A DNA stretch of 64,000 nt, taken from assembly GCF_004339015.1 (NCBI RefSeq), contig NZ_SMFQ01000002.1:745351-809350 (forward strand), given 5' to 3'. The notes under the pieces were generated by a model, which ran no database searches, was not told the origin of the DNA, and was given only the letters and a program-made list of their open reading frames with translations. The first letter of the stretch is position 1, and every line of letters starts with the position of its first letter. The position numbers were made by a program, and so were the translations under genes. Shown one piece after another: positions 26,971 through 36,913 of the stretch. The DNA comes from Cocleimonas flava. GTDB taxonomy: Bacteria; Pseudomonadota; Gammaproteobacteria; Thiotrichales; Thiotrichaceae.

Positions 26971-29574
26971 TTAGTGCAGCGTTTGGCTTCCAAATACGAG
27001 CTTTCCATCTTTAGCATCTACAAAAATAGTATCTCCGGCAACAAACTCACCTGCCAATAATTTTTGCGCTAATGGATTCTCAAGCTCACTTTGAATCGCA
27101 CGTTTAAGAGGACGAGCACCATAAACCGGATCAAATCCTTCTTCGCCGAGTAAATCAAGCGCGCTATCAGTAAACTCAATATGTAATTCGTTTTCTTCCA
27201 AACGCTTGTTCAAAATACCAAGTTGTAGCGTTGCGATTTGACGAATCTCAGCTTTACCTAGTGGTCTGAATACGACGCTATCATCGATACGGTTGATAAA
27301 CTCAGGACGGAAGTGTGTTCCAACGACTTCCATCACGGCACTTTTCATCTCGTCGTAATTTTCCGCGTAACCTTCTTCACCCGCCATTCTCTGAATAACG
27401 TCAGAACCCATGTTAGATGTCATGACAATAACGGTATTTTTAAAGTCTACAGTACGTCCTTGACCATCTGTCAATCGACCATCATCCAACACTTGAAGCA
27501 GGATATTGAACACATCAGGGTGCGCCTTCTCAACCTCATCCAGCAATACAACTGAGTATGGCTTACGACGAACGAGCTCCGTTAAGTAACCACCTTCTTC
27601 ATAGCCAACGTAACCTGGAGGCGCACCGATCAAACGAGCCACAGAATGCTTCTCCATGAACTCAGACATATCAATACGAACCATCGCATCTGGCGTATCA
27701 AACAAGAATGTTGCCAACGCTTTAGTTAACTCAGTCTTACCGACACCCGTTGGGCCGAGGAATAAGAAAGAGCCATTCGGACGATTCGGATCTGAAAGTC
27801 CAGCACGTGAACGTCTTATCGCATTCGATACCGCAATCACCGCTTCTTCCTGACCGATAACCTGTTTACGCAACTCATCTTCCATACGGAGTAATTTATC
27901 GCGCTCACCTTCGAGCATTTTAGACACAGGAATTCCTGTCCAATGCGCCACGATCTCAGCAATTTCTTCTTCTGTTACTTTGTTTCTAAGTAACTGGAAT
28001 TCTTTTGTGACATCTGAATCGCCGGCTTCTTGTATCTGCTTTTCTAACTCAGGAATACGTCCATACTGCAACTCAGACATACGCTGCAAATCACCCGCAC
28101 GATGTGCTGTCTCGAGCTCAATACGCGCCTGATCGAGTGCTTCTTTGATGTGCGCGGTTCCCTGAACTGCTGCCTTTTCAGACTTCCAGATTTCTTCCAG
28201 ATCAGAAAATTCTTTTTCCTGATCATCAATCTTCTCTTGCAACTCATCGAGGCGTTTTTTCGATGCATCGTCAGATTCTTTCTTCAATGCTTCCCTTTCG
28301 ATCTTATATTGAATCAGCTTACGCTCAAGCTTATCCATTGCCTCTGGTTTAGAGTCAATTTCAAGACGAATACGTGATGCTGCTTCATCGATCAAGTCGA
28401 TTGCCTTATCCGGTAGTTGACGATCCGCAATATAACGATGTGACAGTACCGCAGCACTCACAATCGCTGGGTCGGTAATTTCTACACCATGATGCGCTTC
28501 GTACTTTTCTTTCAAACCACGAAGAATTGCAATCGTGTCTTCAACGGTTGGTTCATCAACAATAATTTTCTGGAAACGACGTTCAAGAGCCGCATCTTTT
28601 TCAATGTATTTACGGTACTCATCCAGCGTTGTAGCACCCACACAGTGAAGTTCTCCGCGCGCTAGAGCAGGCTTCAACATATTACCGGCATCCATAGAGC
28701 CTTCCGACGCACCTGCGCCAACCATAGTATGAAGCTCATCGATAAACAGAATGACATTGCCTTCTGATTTTGCGATATCGCTAAGCACTGCTTTTAATCG
28801 TTCCTCGAAGTCACCACGGAATTTTGCACCCGCTAATAACGCAGCTAAATCCAATGACAATAAGCGCTTATTCTTGACGCTATCAGGTACTTCGCCATTC
28901 ACAATACGTTGTGCCAGACCTTCAACCAAGGCTGTTTTACCAACACCTGGCTCACCGATTATTACGGGATTGTTTTTAGTTCGACGCTGTAATATTTGCA
29001 CCATGCGACGAATCTCTTCATCGCGGCCGATAATAGGATCTATCTTGCCTTGTTCCGCACGTTCGGTAAGATCGATAGTGTATTTTTTGAGTGCCTCACG
29101 CTGATCTTCTGCATTTGGATCATCCACAGACTGACCGCCACGCATTGCATCAATGGCTTGTTCTATAGCTGCTTTGGTTGCGCCATTGTTCTTTAATATT
29201 GTGCCAAGCTCACCCTTATCTTCTAGCGCCGCTAGAATAAAAAGTTCAGATGAAATGTATTGATCATTTCTTTTCTGTGCCAGCTTGTCCGTCACATTTA
29301 ATACGCGCGAAAGATCGTTTGATATATGCACTTCACCAGCGTCTCCGCCAGACACACTCGGCATGCGATCAATCGCTTCGCCTAATTGTGAACGTAGTAA
29401 ATTTACATTCACACCAGCTTGCATTAATAATCCGCGTGCACTGCCTCCTTCCTGGTCGAGCAATGCCAGCATTAAATGATTGGGTTCTATAAACTGATGA
29501 TCGCGCCCTAATGCTAGAGACTGAGCATCTTGTAGTGCCAGTTGAAATTTACTGGTTAATTTATCTGTTCTCAT
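26971..29574 (-). CDS. clpB: ATP-dependent disaggregase ClpB
   Basis: Hsp104-type AAA+ chaperone that with DnaK reactivates aggregated proteins. 867 residues, typical. N-domain repeats (residues 1-145), first AAA module with [18 protein letters not shown], middle coiled coil (about 410-530, including the motifs around [14 protein letters not shown]), second AAA module with [15 protein letters not shown] and arginine-finger regions, and a C-terminal D2 small domain. No IGF/L loop for ClpP is apparent, as expected for ClpB. A sigma-32-type promoter lies 65-93 bases upstream of the start codon. Confidence 0.97.
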   Translation of the reverse strand: MRTDKLTSKFQLALQDAQSLALGRDHQFIEPNHLMLALLDQEGGSARGLLMQAGVNVNLLRSQLGEAIDRMPSVSGGDAGEVHISNDLSRVLNVTDKLAQKRNDQYISSELFILAALEDKGELGTILKNNGATKAAIEQAIDAMRGGQSVDDPNAEDQREALKKYTIDLTERAEQGKIDPIIGRDEEIRRMVQILQRRTKNNPVIIGEPGVGKTALVEGLAQRIVNGEVPDSVKNKRLLSLDLAALLAGAKFRGDFEERLKAVLSDIAKSEGNVILFIDELHTMVGAGASEGSMDAGNMLKPALARGELHCVGATTLDEYRKYIEKDAALERRFQKIIVDEPTVEDTIAILRGLKEKYEAHHGVEITDPAIVSAAVLSHRYIADRQLPDKAIDLIDEAASRIRLEIDSKPEAMDKLERKLIQYKIEREALKKESDDASKKRLDELQEKIDDQEKEFSDLEEIWKSEKAAVQGTAHIKEALDQARIELETAHRAGDLQRMSELQYGRIPELEKQIQEAGDSDVTKEFQLLRNKVTEEEIAEIVAHWTGIPVSKMLEGERDKLLRMEDELRKQVIGQEEAVIAVSNAIRRSRAGLSDPNRPNGSFLFLGPTGVGKTELTKALATFLFDTPDAMVRIDMSEFMEKHSVARLIGAPPGYVGYEEGGYLTELVRRKPYSVVLLDEVEKAHPDVFNILLQVLDDGRLTDGQGRTVDFKNTVIVMTSNMGSDVIQRMAGEEGYAENYDEMKSAVMEVVGTHFRPEFINRIDDSVVFRPLGKAEIRQIATLQLGILNKRLEENELHIEFTDSALDLLGEEGFDPVYGARPLKRAIQSELENPLAQKLLAGEFVAGDTIFVDAKDGKLVFGSQTLH

Positions 29575-29638
29575 AGTCGTACCTACTTTAATTTTATGTG
29601 GGCATTAATTTCTTTAAATTACTCACTTGATGCAAACA

Positions 29639-29667
29639 TCATGTGGACTACATTAGTTATATTCAAG
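29639..29667 (-). promoter_or_regulatory. clpB: Sigma-32 heat-shock promoter of clpB
   Basis: On the - strand CTTGAAT (29667-29661), a 14-base spacer, and CCACATGA (29646-29639) match the RpoH consensus CTTGAAA-N13/15-CCCCATNT closely. The predicted start lies about 60 bases before the clpB ATG. Confidence 0.7.
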
Positions 29668-29715
29668 ATTCTTATACTAGTTAGTGACATATATCAAGTC
29701 AGGATATAACTCCTG

Positions 29716-29743
29716 AAAAAAGCCTTGTAAGTAGGGGGGTGGC
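29716..29743 (-). repeat. Dispersed C-rich repeat, copy 7
   Basis: On the - strand: GCCACCCCCCTACTTACAAG, GC and six T. It is oriented as a terminator for transcripts arriving from tauE/ftsX, and lies 50 bases upstream of the clpB heat-shock promoter. Confidence 0.85.
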
Positions 29744-29753
29744 TTAAGCGAAA

Positions 29754-29890
29754 TTGACTTTAAAAAAGATTTGAATAAATTAAGAAAAAAGATGCATCCA
29801 TTTATTTTAAACACACGTAGTTGATAATTAGATGTCTGCAGGTCGTCATATACCCAAGCATTTGATTGATTTGAATGCTTGGGTTTTTAT
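29754..29890 (+). ncRNA. Candidate small RNA (promoter to terminator)
   Basis: TTGACT (29754-29759) and TAAATT (29776-29781), 16 bases apart, are followed by about 70 bases and a perfect 10-bp stem CCCAAGCATT/AATGCTTGGG (29853-29883) with a T-run. The result would be a transcript of roughly 100 nt. The terminator serves no annotated + strand gene. The promoter is only moderate, so this is a candidate. Confidence 0.35.
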
Positions 29891-29933
29891 TTGAATTTTT
29901 GGATGAGGCTTATATCCATAAAACTATTTAGCA

Positions 29934-30686
29934 TTAAATCAAAAATAGTTTAGTCGCGATAATCAACAGTGAAACACCCAAAATAAGACGAACAAATTTC
30001 TCGCCCTTTTTCAAAGAAACTTTCACCGCAACAAAAGTACCCAGAACCATTCCCACAGATAGCGCCACCGCGGCAAACCAATCCACATTTCCCGTTACAA
30101 TAAAAACAATCACTGCTGGTACAGTAAACACCATGACGATAAATACCTTGTGCATATTGACCTTTATTAGATCCATGCCATACAAGTGCAATAAAGCCGA
30201 CATAATGATGAAACCCACACCGGCCTGAATGAATCCACCATAAAAACCTACGGCGAACATCACTGGCCATGCGAGCCATTTTTTCCACTTATGATTTTTA
30301 GCGTGAGCTATGACTTCTGATTTGGGAAACATTAAGGTGAAAATGATTAACACCATCACGACACCGAGCACTTTGGTGAATAATGCATCATCAATTTTTA
30401 CTGCATAAAATGCACCCAGAATACCACCCGGGAGTGTCATCAAAGCTAGTTTTAAACTTAAGGGGAAATCGGAATGCTTATTCTTTTTATAGGCAGCCAC
30501 TGCCGTTAAAGCTTCGACCTGAATAGCGATCCTATTAGAACCATTCGCAACGGTTGCGTCGTATCCTAAAAAGATCATTAAAGGAATCGTTAGCGCAGAA
30601 CCACCACCAGCCAGAACATTTAAAAAGCCAGCCACGGCACCTACGACAGCTAAAATAATAAAGCTTACAGGATCAGAAAATGTCAT
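29934..30686 (-). CDS. TauE/SafE family anion permease
   Basis: 250-residue membrane protein with about seven or eight hydrophobic helices and the family start VGAVAGFLNVLAGGGSALTIPLMI. PF01925 members export or import small organic or sulfur anions such as sulfite, sulfoacetate or taurine-derived compounds; the substrate here cannot be read. It begins 13 bases after ftsX, so it is probably the third gene of an ftsE-ftsX-tauE transcript, an unusual partner for a cell-division transporter. In a sulfide-oxidising organism sulfite export would be plausible. Confidence 0.85.
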   Translation of the reverse strand: MTFSDPVSFIILAVVGAVAGFLNVLAGGGSALTIPLMIFLGYDATVANGSNRIAIQVEALTAVAAYKKNKHSDFPLSLKLALMTLPGGILGAFYAVKIDDALFTKVLGVVMVLIIFTLMFPKSEVIAHAKNHKWKKWLAWPVMFAVGFYGGFIQAGVGFIIMSALLHLYGMDLIKVNMHKVFIVMVFTVPAVIVFIVTGNVDWFAAVALSVGMVLGTFVAVKVSLKKGEKFVRLILGVSLLIIATKLFLI

Positions 30687-30699
30687 CAGAAAGACTGCT

Positions 30700-31656
30700 T
30701 TATTCTTCTAGCTTAGTACTTCTAAGATGACTACCTACAGCAATCCAGGCACCAACAAGTCCGAGTAAACTACTGGCGAATAAAATAAAGAACGTTGTAG
30801 CGACACTTAAGCCGCTGATAACAAAGGTACTTCCGTATAAGCGAGCCAATTCATTCACGGGCCCAACAAACCATAACAGCGCGAGATGAACCAGAACCAA
30901 ACTCATGACTCCGCCAAACAAGCCGTACCAAACACCCGTATACAAAAAAGGCCGTCGAATATAAGCCGCTGTTGCACCGATTAATTTAGAGACCTTAATC
31001 TCTTCTTTTCGGTTTTCAATATTCAACCGTATGGTGTTACCGATTACCAAAAGAACAGTTAGAGCCAATAACGCCGAAATTACAAATATAGCCCTTTCCG
31101 CAATACGCAAAATACTGCGCAAACGCCTTACCCATTCGATATCCATCTGGACTAAATCGATTTCAGGATAAGTGTTTAGCTTAGCGGCGAGCTTTTCCAT
31201 ATCCTCTTCAGGATTGCCGATAAGATTAATATGGGGAGTTACTACCAGCACATGTGGTAAAGGGTTTTCGTCGAGTGTCTCTAAAGTTTCAGCAAAGCCT
31301 GTTATCTTGCGAAAATCTTTTAGCGCTTCATCGCGCGGCACTAATACGACTTTATCAATTTGCGATAATTCTTCTAAGAGTTCGCCACGATCACGCGCAC
31401 GCTGTTCTGAAATATCCTGTTTGATAAACAATGAAATCGTCGGCACTTCACGTTTATCGTCGGTCAATGACTTTAGATTTTGCAGTAACAGATGCAGACT
31501 CGCTGGCAAACATAACGCAATTGCAATCGCTGCTAAGGTTATCCAGGTCGATAGATTAGATTGCCAGAGTTTTGCAAGGCTATATACAATCGCCTCTTTA
31601 TGGTGACCCATTAGGCTTCCCAAGAATGAGCCTGATTGATGGTATTTAGCGCCCAT
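30700..31656 (-). CDS. ftsX: Cell division protein FtsX
   Basis: Membrane partner of FtsE; the complex sits at the divisome and activates periplasmic amidases via EnvC-type adaptors. 318 residues: a cytoplasmic N-terminal tail, helix 1 (WITLAAIAIALCLPASLHLLL), the periplasmic loop (about residues 65-180, including EISQ-like TISLFIKQDISE), then three more helices (VISALLALTVLLVIGNTI and two C-terminal). The start overlaps the ftsE end by 11 bases. Typical fusion-free FtsX. Confidence 0.94.
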   Translation of the reverse strand: MGAKYHQSGSFLGSLMGHHKEAIVYSLAKLWQSNLSTWITLAAIAIALCLPASLHLLLQNLKSLTDDKREVPTISLFIKQDISEQRARDRGELLEELSQIDKVVLVPRDEALKDFRKITGFAETLETLDENPLPHVLVVTPHINLIGNPEEDMEKLAAKLNTYPEIDLVQMDIEWVRRLRSILRIAERAIFVISALLALTVLLVIGNTIRLNIENRKEEIKVSKLIGATAAYIRRPFLYTGVWYGLFGGVMSLVLVHLALLWFVGPVNELARLYGSTFVISGLSVATTFFILFASSLLGLVGAWIAVGSHLRSTKLEE

Positions 31657-32326
31657 TTTTTAATCCAGCTTTTGTATTTGTTGTTTTCACTTTACGTAAA
31701 ACAATGATTCGCTTTTTCATTTCTTTAATCAGTTCATGATCATGACTTGCGATCAGTACGGTAGAACCATATTCATTGAACTGCTTAAACGTATGCATGA
31801 TATCGCTTGCCAAGTCTGGGTCTAAATTACCTGTTGGCTCATCAGCCAGGATAATCGCCGGCTTATTCACTACCGCTCTCGCGATACCGACACGCTGCTT
31901 TTCACCCGCCGACAACATCATCGGAAACTGATCTTCTTTAGACAATAGATTTACTTTATCCAAAGCCGCTCGGACTCTGCGTTTGATATCCTGATGGCGC
32001 ATACCTTCTATTTTTAAAGGCAGGGCGATATTGTCGAAAACACTTCGATCGAGCAGTAAGTGATGGTCCTGAAAGATCATTCCGATATTACGTCTGAAAG
32101 CAGGCGTCTTACGTTGCTTAATCGTTTTCGTATTTTGACCTGCTACAATGACTTCACCGGACGAAGGCTCATCTAACAAAGCAATTAGCTTTAACAAGGT
32201 ACTTTTACCCGCACCTGAATGCCCAGTTAGAAATGCCATTTCTCCCTGATTGAGTTTCAAATTGACGTTATAAAGCGCCAACTGCCCAGTAGGGTATTGT
32301 TTACTTACCGCGTTAAATTCAATCAT
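31646..32326 (-). CDS. ftsE: Cell division ATP-binding protein FtsE
   Basis: ABC ATPase of 226 residues with the FtsE start MIEFNAVSKQYPTGQLALYN, Walker A GHSGAGKSTLLK, ABC signature LSAGEKQRVGIARA and Walker B IILADEPTGNLDP. With FtsX it forms the divisome ABC complex. In E. coli the order is ftsY-ftsE-ftsX; here ftsY is 3 kb away on the same strand with a double thioredoxin gene and a TPR gene inserted on the other strand between them. Confidence 0.95.
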   Translation of the reverse strand: MIEFNAVSKQYPTGQLALYNVNLKLNQGEMAFLTGHSGAGKSTLLKLIALLDEPSSGEVIVAGQNTKTIKQRKTPAFRRNIGMIFQDHHLLLDRSVFDNIALPLKIEGMRHQDIKRRVRAALDKVNLLSKEDQFPMMLSAGEKQRVGIARAVVNKPAIILADEPTGNLDPDLASDIMHTFKQFNEYGSTVLIASHDHELIKEMKKRIIVLRKVKTTNTKAGLKNGR

Positions 32327-32495
32327 TGAATATAGTTTTTATTAGATTAGAGGCCCGTTTCAGGAAGTTTCGAATAACCTTGTCAAATTATACTAGATTG
32401 TTCAGAATTTCCTTTAACGATACAGTGTACCTATTTTAGTGATGAACGCAATTGGTGCTTTTTCAAATCAGCACAATTTATTGGTGAGAAATACT

Positions 32496-33560
32496 ATGAA
32501 TAAATCGATAAAACTGATGTCATATATACTGCTATGTGGTGCTTTCCTCATGTTTTCCACCCACGCAGAAGATAAAAAGATGGGTGAATATTTCGGCGCA
32601 AAAACAGCAACTCATCCGGAATGGTTTAAAGAGAGTTTTCTCGATTTTGAAGAAGATATTGAGGAAGCTACAGAGAACAATAAACGACTGGTCTTATACT
32701 TTTGGCAACCCGGATGTCCTTATTGCAATCAACTTTGGGAAGAGAACTTTTCTAGTGAAGATGTCGTAAAAACATTCAGAGATAATTTCGATATTATCGC
32801 GATGAATATGTGGGGGGATCGCGAAGTAATCAGTGTTGCTGGTAAAAACTTCACAGAAAAATCATTCGCCGCCGCATTAAATATCAAGTACACCCCAACC
32901 CTCTTGTTCTTCAATGAAAACAAGAAAGTCGTGCACCGCTTAAACGGCTATATTCCCGTTGAAGAATTCCAGCAAAGTATGCGTTATGTTGCTGATAAAA
33001 TGGAAAAATCCCAGACATTTGGGGAGTATGCCTCTGCAACTAAACCTCCTAAAAAAGCTGCTAGTAGCGATGATCGAAAAGCGCTTATTCCAGAAGATTT
33101 CTTCGATAAGACAGGCTCGGACTTGACTCAGAAAGCCAAAGAAATAGATGAATATCTTGCCGTGTATTTTGAAAAAGCGGATTGCCCTAATTGTGAGCTA
33201 TTACACAACAAAACACTAAAAGATGAAGCAACCCGGGAATTAGCCAAAAAATTTATTTCAATTCAACTGGATAGGTTTTCTGAAGCCCCAATAACAACGC
33301 CGTCAAATGTAAAACTCTCATCAAAGGACTGGGCAGACCAACTCGGAATATCCTATTTACCTGCCATTCTCTTCTTTAATCATGAAGGAAAAGAGGTGAT
33401 GCGTGTGGATGCCCAACTGAGAACTTTTCATATTCAGTCTGTTTTTGATTATGTCATTTCCGGAGCGTATAAAACAGAAGAAAATTTTCAACGGTATATA
33501 TCAGCCCGAGCAGAAAGAATCAGAGAAGAAGGAAAGGATGTTGATATCTTTGCTTACTAA
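32496..33560 (+). CDS. Periplasmic protein with two thioredoxin-fold domains (SoxW-like)
   Basis: About 354 residues from the ATG at 32496, chosen because GGTGAG lies 7 bases upstream and the protein then starts with a signal peptide (KLMSYILLCGAFLMFSTHA). Two thioredoxin-fold halves follow: the first has CPYC (FWQPGCPYCNQLW) with cis-proline in YTPTLLFF, the second CPNC (FEKADCPNCELLH) with cis-proline in YLPAILFF. This is like SoxW or DsbD-gamma-type reductants for periplasmic disulfides or thiosulfate-oxidising proteins. Flanked by ftsE (divergent) and a TPR gene, so context gives no partner. Confidence 0.8.
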   Translation: MNKSIKLMSYILLCGAFLMFSTHAEDKKMGEYFGAKTATHPEWFKESFLDFEEDIEEATENNKRLVLYFWQPGCPYCNQLWEENFSSEDVVKTFRDNFDIIAMNMWGDREVISVAGKNFTEKSFAAALNIKYTPTLLFFNENKKVVHRLNGYIPVEEFQQSMRYVADKMEKSQTFGEYASATKPPKKAASSDDRKALIPEDFFDKTGSDLTQKAKEIDEYLAVYFEKADCPNCELLHNKTLKDEATRELAKKFISIQLDRFSEAPITTPSNVKLSSKDWADQLGISYLPAILFFNHEGKEVMRVDAQLRTFHIQSVFDYVISGAYKTEENFQRYISARAERIREEGKDVDIFAY

Positions 33561-33590
33561 AGTGCTTTCAATGCAACCATAAAATCTAAA

Positions 33591-33610
33591 GGCACCCCCT
33601 ACTTACAATG
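33591..33610 (+). repeat. Dispersed C-rich repeat, copy 8 (partly decayed)
   Basis: GGCACCCCCTACTTACAATG: one C is missing from the run and the T-run is absent, although TTATT follows. It lies 30 bases behind the double-thioredoxin gene. Confidence 0.65.
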
Positions 33611-33811
33611 AGATTATTATTTCGTTTTTAGAAATGGCCTACTCATGTATGCGAAAGCTAAATACTAGCTCGCCTTTAGCCGAAACTAGAACTAAGCGTG
33701 TATAAGGGGACTTTTTTATTTAATTTATTGAATTCATTTAATTTCTAATAGCCAAGACAACCGCTCATCATAAAACTTTCTGATTATTCAAAGCTTACTT
33801 TATAGTAAATA

Positions 33812-35467
33812 ATGCCCAAAAAATTAAACAAGGTAACATCAGCCATGGTTAGTGATCCCCCAATCACACCATTAACTTTCACAAAAGAACACGCTCAATT
33901 GGTAAAAGACCAATTAAAACGTATTCTGGAAAGCAAACATTTTAGTTCCGCAAAACAAATGCAGAACTTTTTATCCTATGTTGTAAAAAAAGTATTGGCT
34001 GGCGAAGGAAACTCCCTTAAACAATTCACAATTGCGATCGAGGCACTTGAATTTCCAGATGACTTTGATCCAAACCAAAGCCCTGTCGTCAGAATTTTAG
34101 GTGGTCGAGTAAGAACCCGTTTAAAGAAATACTATGACCAGGATGGAAGTAACGACGAAATAATCATCAACATTCCTACGGGCTCCTATTCACCAGAATT
34201 TCTTGGTGTAGAAGACATACCCGTTATTACTAAAAAGAAGCAGGGAAAATCCGGTAACAAGCAAAAGAAAATCATCGTGGAATCCACAGGACCATTGCTT
34301 ACATTGGCCTGCTTCTCGGATAAGACACAAAGCAATGAGGTGAATAAATCACTTTATTTAATCAGCGATAACATTGCCACAAAGCTCAGTCATTTTGTCT
34401 TTTCCAAACTGATTGTATCGATTCCTTTTGCGGATAAAAGCAACTCGGAAGGATCACTGAAAAAGATTAAAAAGAAGCACCAGTCGGATTATTCTTTAAC
34501 GTTATTGCTACAGGAATTACCAGACAAAAGAAACAATCTGATTTACAGACTTTATGATTCTAATTCAAAAGAGGTTTTGTGGTCGGAAGATTATATTATT
34601 GATGCAAAATTCTCATCAGAAGAACTATGCAAAATCAGCGGCAAGATCACTGCAGAAATAGCAGATATTTATAAAGGGGTTATGCAAGCTCATTGGACTA
34701 GAAATCTGCTTATAAACCCGGAACAGATTCCCGCAGAAAATCAGGCGCTGGCATATTATCGATATTATTCAAGCCATCTAAATAAAAGATCCATGCTCAA
34801 AGCCGTAAGAGTGTGTGAAAACATTCTGCAGCAAAACCCCAATGATTTGATCGCCAATATTATAATGGCAGAGTATTGCCGCCGAGACTATGTGTACGGC
34901 TACCGATTAATTGAGCAACCTTTACAAACAGGTAAACTGTGCGCAGAAAAAGCGATACGTATCAGACCAAATTCGCATGAGGCACATTCTGCCTTGGCAC
35001 AAATCTTATTTTGTTTGAATGAGTGGTCGCACGCTAATGAAGAATTCTCTTTAGCTCGTAGAATTTGCAAACATCATCCTGTGATTGAATATGTCGCGGG
35101 TTTCCATCTTTGCATGATGGGAAAATGGGAAGAAGGTATGTCACTAGTCAATGCAGTGCTGGAATTGCCTTATATTCCATCGTGGTATCACACCACGCCT
35201 TTCCTTAACTTTTTTAGACAAGAAAAGTACCAGGACGCATTAACGGAAGCCAAAAAAATCACTTCTCCAGGCATCATTCATGGTCCTTTAGCGCGAGCTG
35301 TATGCTTTGCCAAGTTAGGCTTAATCAAAGAAGCAAAACTTGAACTTGACGAAGTAATTGCCAGACACACTCATTTTTTAAAATTCGGCAAACTAGGTCT
35401 GGTTCGCTTTTTAGGCTCGGAAGAATTAGCAGATAAAATCTGGAACGCTGTAAAACTTATAAAATAA
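33812..35467 (+). CDS. TPR protein with N-terminal regulator-like domain
   Basis: 551 residues. Residues about 20-135 (SSAKQMQNFLSYVVKKVLAG, FDPNQSPVVRILGGRVRTRLKKYY, INIPTGSYSPEF) match a domain often found at the front of proteobacterial TPR proteins and some adenylate-cyclase-like regulators; its role is unresolved. A central region resembles the FlgO/TolB-type segment (LYLISDNIATKLS, VLWSEDYIID), and residues about 320-550 form TPR-like helices. No signal peptide, so cytoplasmic. It stands alone: 251 bases upstream hold a decayed repeat copy and an AT-rich leader. Function unknown. Confidence 0.6.
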   Translation: MPKKLNKVTSAMVSDPPITPLTFTKEHAQLVKDQLKRILESKHFSSAKQMQNFLSYVVKKVLAGEGNSLKQFTIAIEALEFPDDFDPNQSPVVRILGGRVRTRLKKYYDQDGSNDEIIINIPTGSYSPEFLGVEDIPVITKKKQGKSGNKQKKIIVESTGPLLTLACFSDKTQSNEVNKSLYLISDNIATKLSHFVFSKLIVSIPFADKSNSEGSLKKIKKKHQSDYSLTLLLQELPDKRNNLIYRLYDSNSKEVLWSEDYIIDAKFSSEELCKISGKITAEIADIYKGVMQAHWTRNLLINPEQIPAENQALAYYRYYSSHLNKRSMLKAVRVCENILQQNPNDLIANIIMAEYCRRDYVYGYRLIEQPLQTGKLCAEKAIRIRPNSHEAHSALAQILFCLNEWSHANEEFSLARRICKHHPVIEYVAGFHLCMMGKWEEGMSLVNAVLELPYIPSWYHTTPFLNFFRQEKYQDALTEAKKITSPGIIHGPLARAVCFAKLGLIKEAKLELDEVIARHTHFLKFGKLGLVRFLGSEELADKIWNAVKLIK

Positions 35468-35484
35468 TTCGGGAAAGACTTAAA

Positions 35485-36885
35485 CTACTCGTCTTCAGCC
35501 AGTAAAGCACCAGCGAATTCGTAAGCATCAAATTCTTGTAAGTCATCAATCGACTCACCCACACCGATAAATCTGACAGGAATTCCTGTTTTTTCTGCCA
35601 TCGCGAACAAGATACCGCCTTTCGCTGTACCATCCAGTTTAGTAACCGTTATTCCTGTAACGCCCAATGCCGCATTAAACTCAGTGGCTTGTGCCAAAGC
35701 ATTTTGACCAATACTTGCATCAACGATTAACATAACTTCATGAGGTGCATTTGTATCGATTTTTTGCATCACGCGTTTAACTTTCTTCAGCTCTTCCATC
35801 AAGTTAGTTTGCGTATGTAAACGACCAGCAGTATCTGCAAGCAGCACATCAATCTTTTTCGCTTTAGCCGATTCCATCGCATCATAAATAACCGAAGCAC
35901 TGTCCGCTCCCGTACCTTGTGCAACCACAGGAATATCGTTTCTTTCTCCCCAAACCTGCAATTGCTCAACGGCTGCTGCTCTGAAGGTATCACCCGCAGC
36001 AAGCATCACAGATTTCCCTTCATTCTGGAATTGTTTAGCCATTTTACCAATGGTAGTGGTTTTGCCCGCGCCATTAATACCCACAAGCAAAATCACTGCT
36101 GGGCCATCAATATCTTCTAAATCCAATGGTTTAGCCACAGGGCGTAATATTTTAACCATCTCCTCGTATAATGCCGTCATCAAGGCATCGTAATCGCTTA
36201 ATTCATTACGAGAGGTTCGCTTGGTCAAATCATCAATGATCCGCTGGGTTGCTTCGATGCCCACATCCGACATTAAAAGTCGGGTTTCTAACTCTTCAAG
36301 AACATCGTCATCGATTTTCTTCTTGCCTAAGACAAGCGCACCCATTCCTTCTGTTAAGGTACTGCCTGTTTTTGATAAACCGGATTTCAGGCGATCAAAT
36401 AAGCCCTCTTTTTTAGGTTTTTCTTTTGGAATAGCAATGGCTGCTTCAGGTAGTTTGGGAGCTGCTGCTTCAGGGGCTGGGGCAACTTCTTGTTCGATAT
36501 TAACTTCCTGAGTTTTTTCTTCGTTTTTTTGCTGATCTGTTAGCGCATTATTTGCCTCGGCAATTTCTGCGTTAACATGTTGTTGTTCAGGAACTTTTTC
36601 AGCCAAAACTTGTTCTAAGCTATCTGTTTCTGGTTGACTCTGATTAGCCGTTTCTGCAGCTTCATCTAATACAGTTGAAGAGTTTGGATCCTTACTGGCA
36701 TCTTCTGCGTTAAAACTAGAGTCATCCTTGGATTCTGTGAGAGAATCCGTAGTTTGAGTGTCTATTGATTGCTGAATTGATTGCTGAGCTTCTTGTTCTA
36801 CCGAAGCTTCTATCTGCTCATCTTTAGTCTCTTCAATTACTTTAGTTTCTTCAACTGGCTTTTTTTTCTTAAATAGTCGGAACAT
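35485..36885 (-). CDS. ftsY: Signal recognition particle receptor FtsY
   Basis: 466 residues: an acidic, Gln/Glu-rich N-terminal A domain (about 1-160) that mediates membrane contact, then the NG domain with GINGAGKTTTIGKMAKQF (G1), DTFRAAAVEQLQVW, DTAGRLHTQTNLMEELKKV, TKLDGTAKGG and the FIGVGESIDDLQEFDAYEF end. It receives ribosome-SRP complexes at the inner membrane. The gene is divergent from an M16 peptidase gene with only 28 bases between the starts, so their promoters overlap. Confidence 0.96.
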   Translation of the reverse strand: MFRLFKKKKPVEETKVIEETKDEQIEASVEQEAQQSIQQSIDTQTTDSLTESKDDSSFNAEDASKDPNSSTVLDEAAETANQSQPETDSLEQVLAEKVPEQQHVNAEIAEANNALTDQQKNEEKTQEVNIEQEVAPAPEAAAPKLPEAAIAIPKEKPKKEGLFDRLKSGLSKTGSTLTEGMGALVLGKKKIDDDVLEELETRLLMSDVGIEATQRIIDDLTKRTSRNELSDYDALMTALYEEMVKILRPVAKPLDLEDIDGPAVILLVGINGAGKTTTIGKMAKQFQNEGKSVMLAAGDTFRAAAVEQLQVWGERNDIPVVAQGTGADSASVIYDAMESAKAKKIDVLLADTAGRLHTQTNLMEELKKVKRVMQKIDTNAPHEVMLIVDASIGQNALAQATEFNAALGVTGITVTKLDGTAKGGILFAMAEKTGIPVRFIGVGESIDDLQEFDAYEFAGALLAEDE

Positions 36886-36913
36886 TGTTATACTTTAACT
36901 TTTTTGGGTTTAT

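Larger units (their letters stand above)
29575..29933. other. Intergenic region upstream of clpB
   Basis: 359 bases between two - strand genes. It holds the clpB heat-shock promoter (29639-29667), a dispersed repeat copy (29716-29743), a possible + strand promoter (29754-29781) and a strong + strand terminator (29853-29890) that no annotated + gene uses. No credible protein-coding frame seen. Confidence 0.6.
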
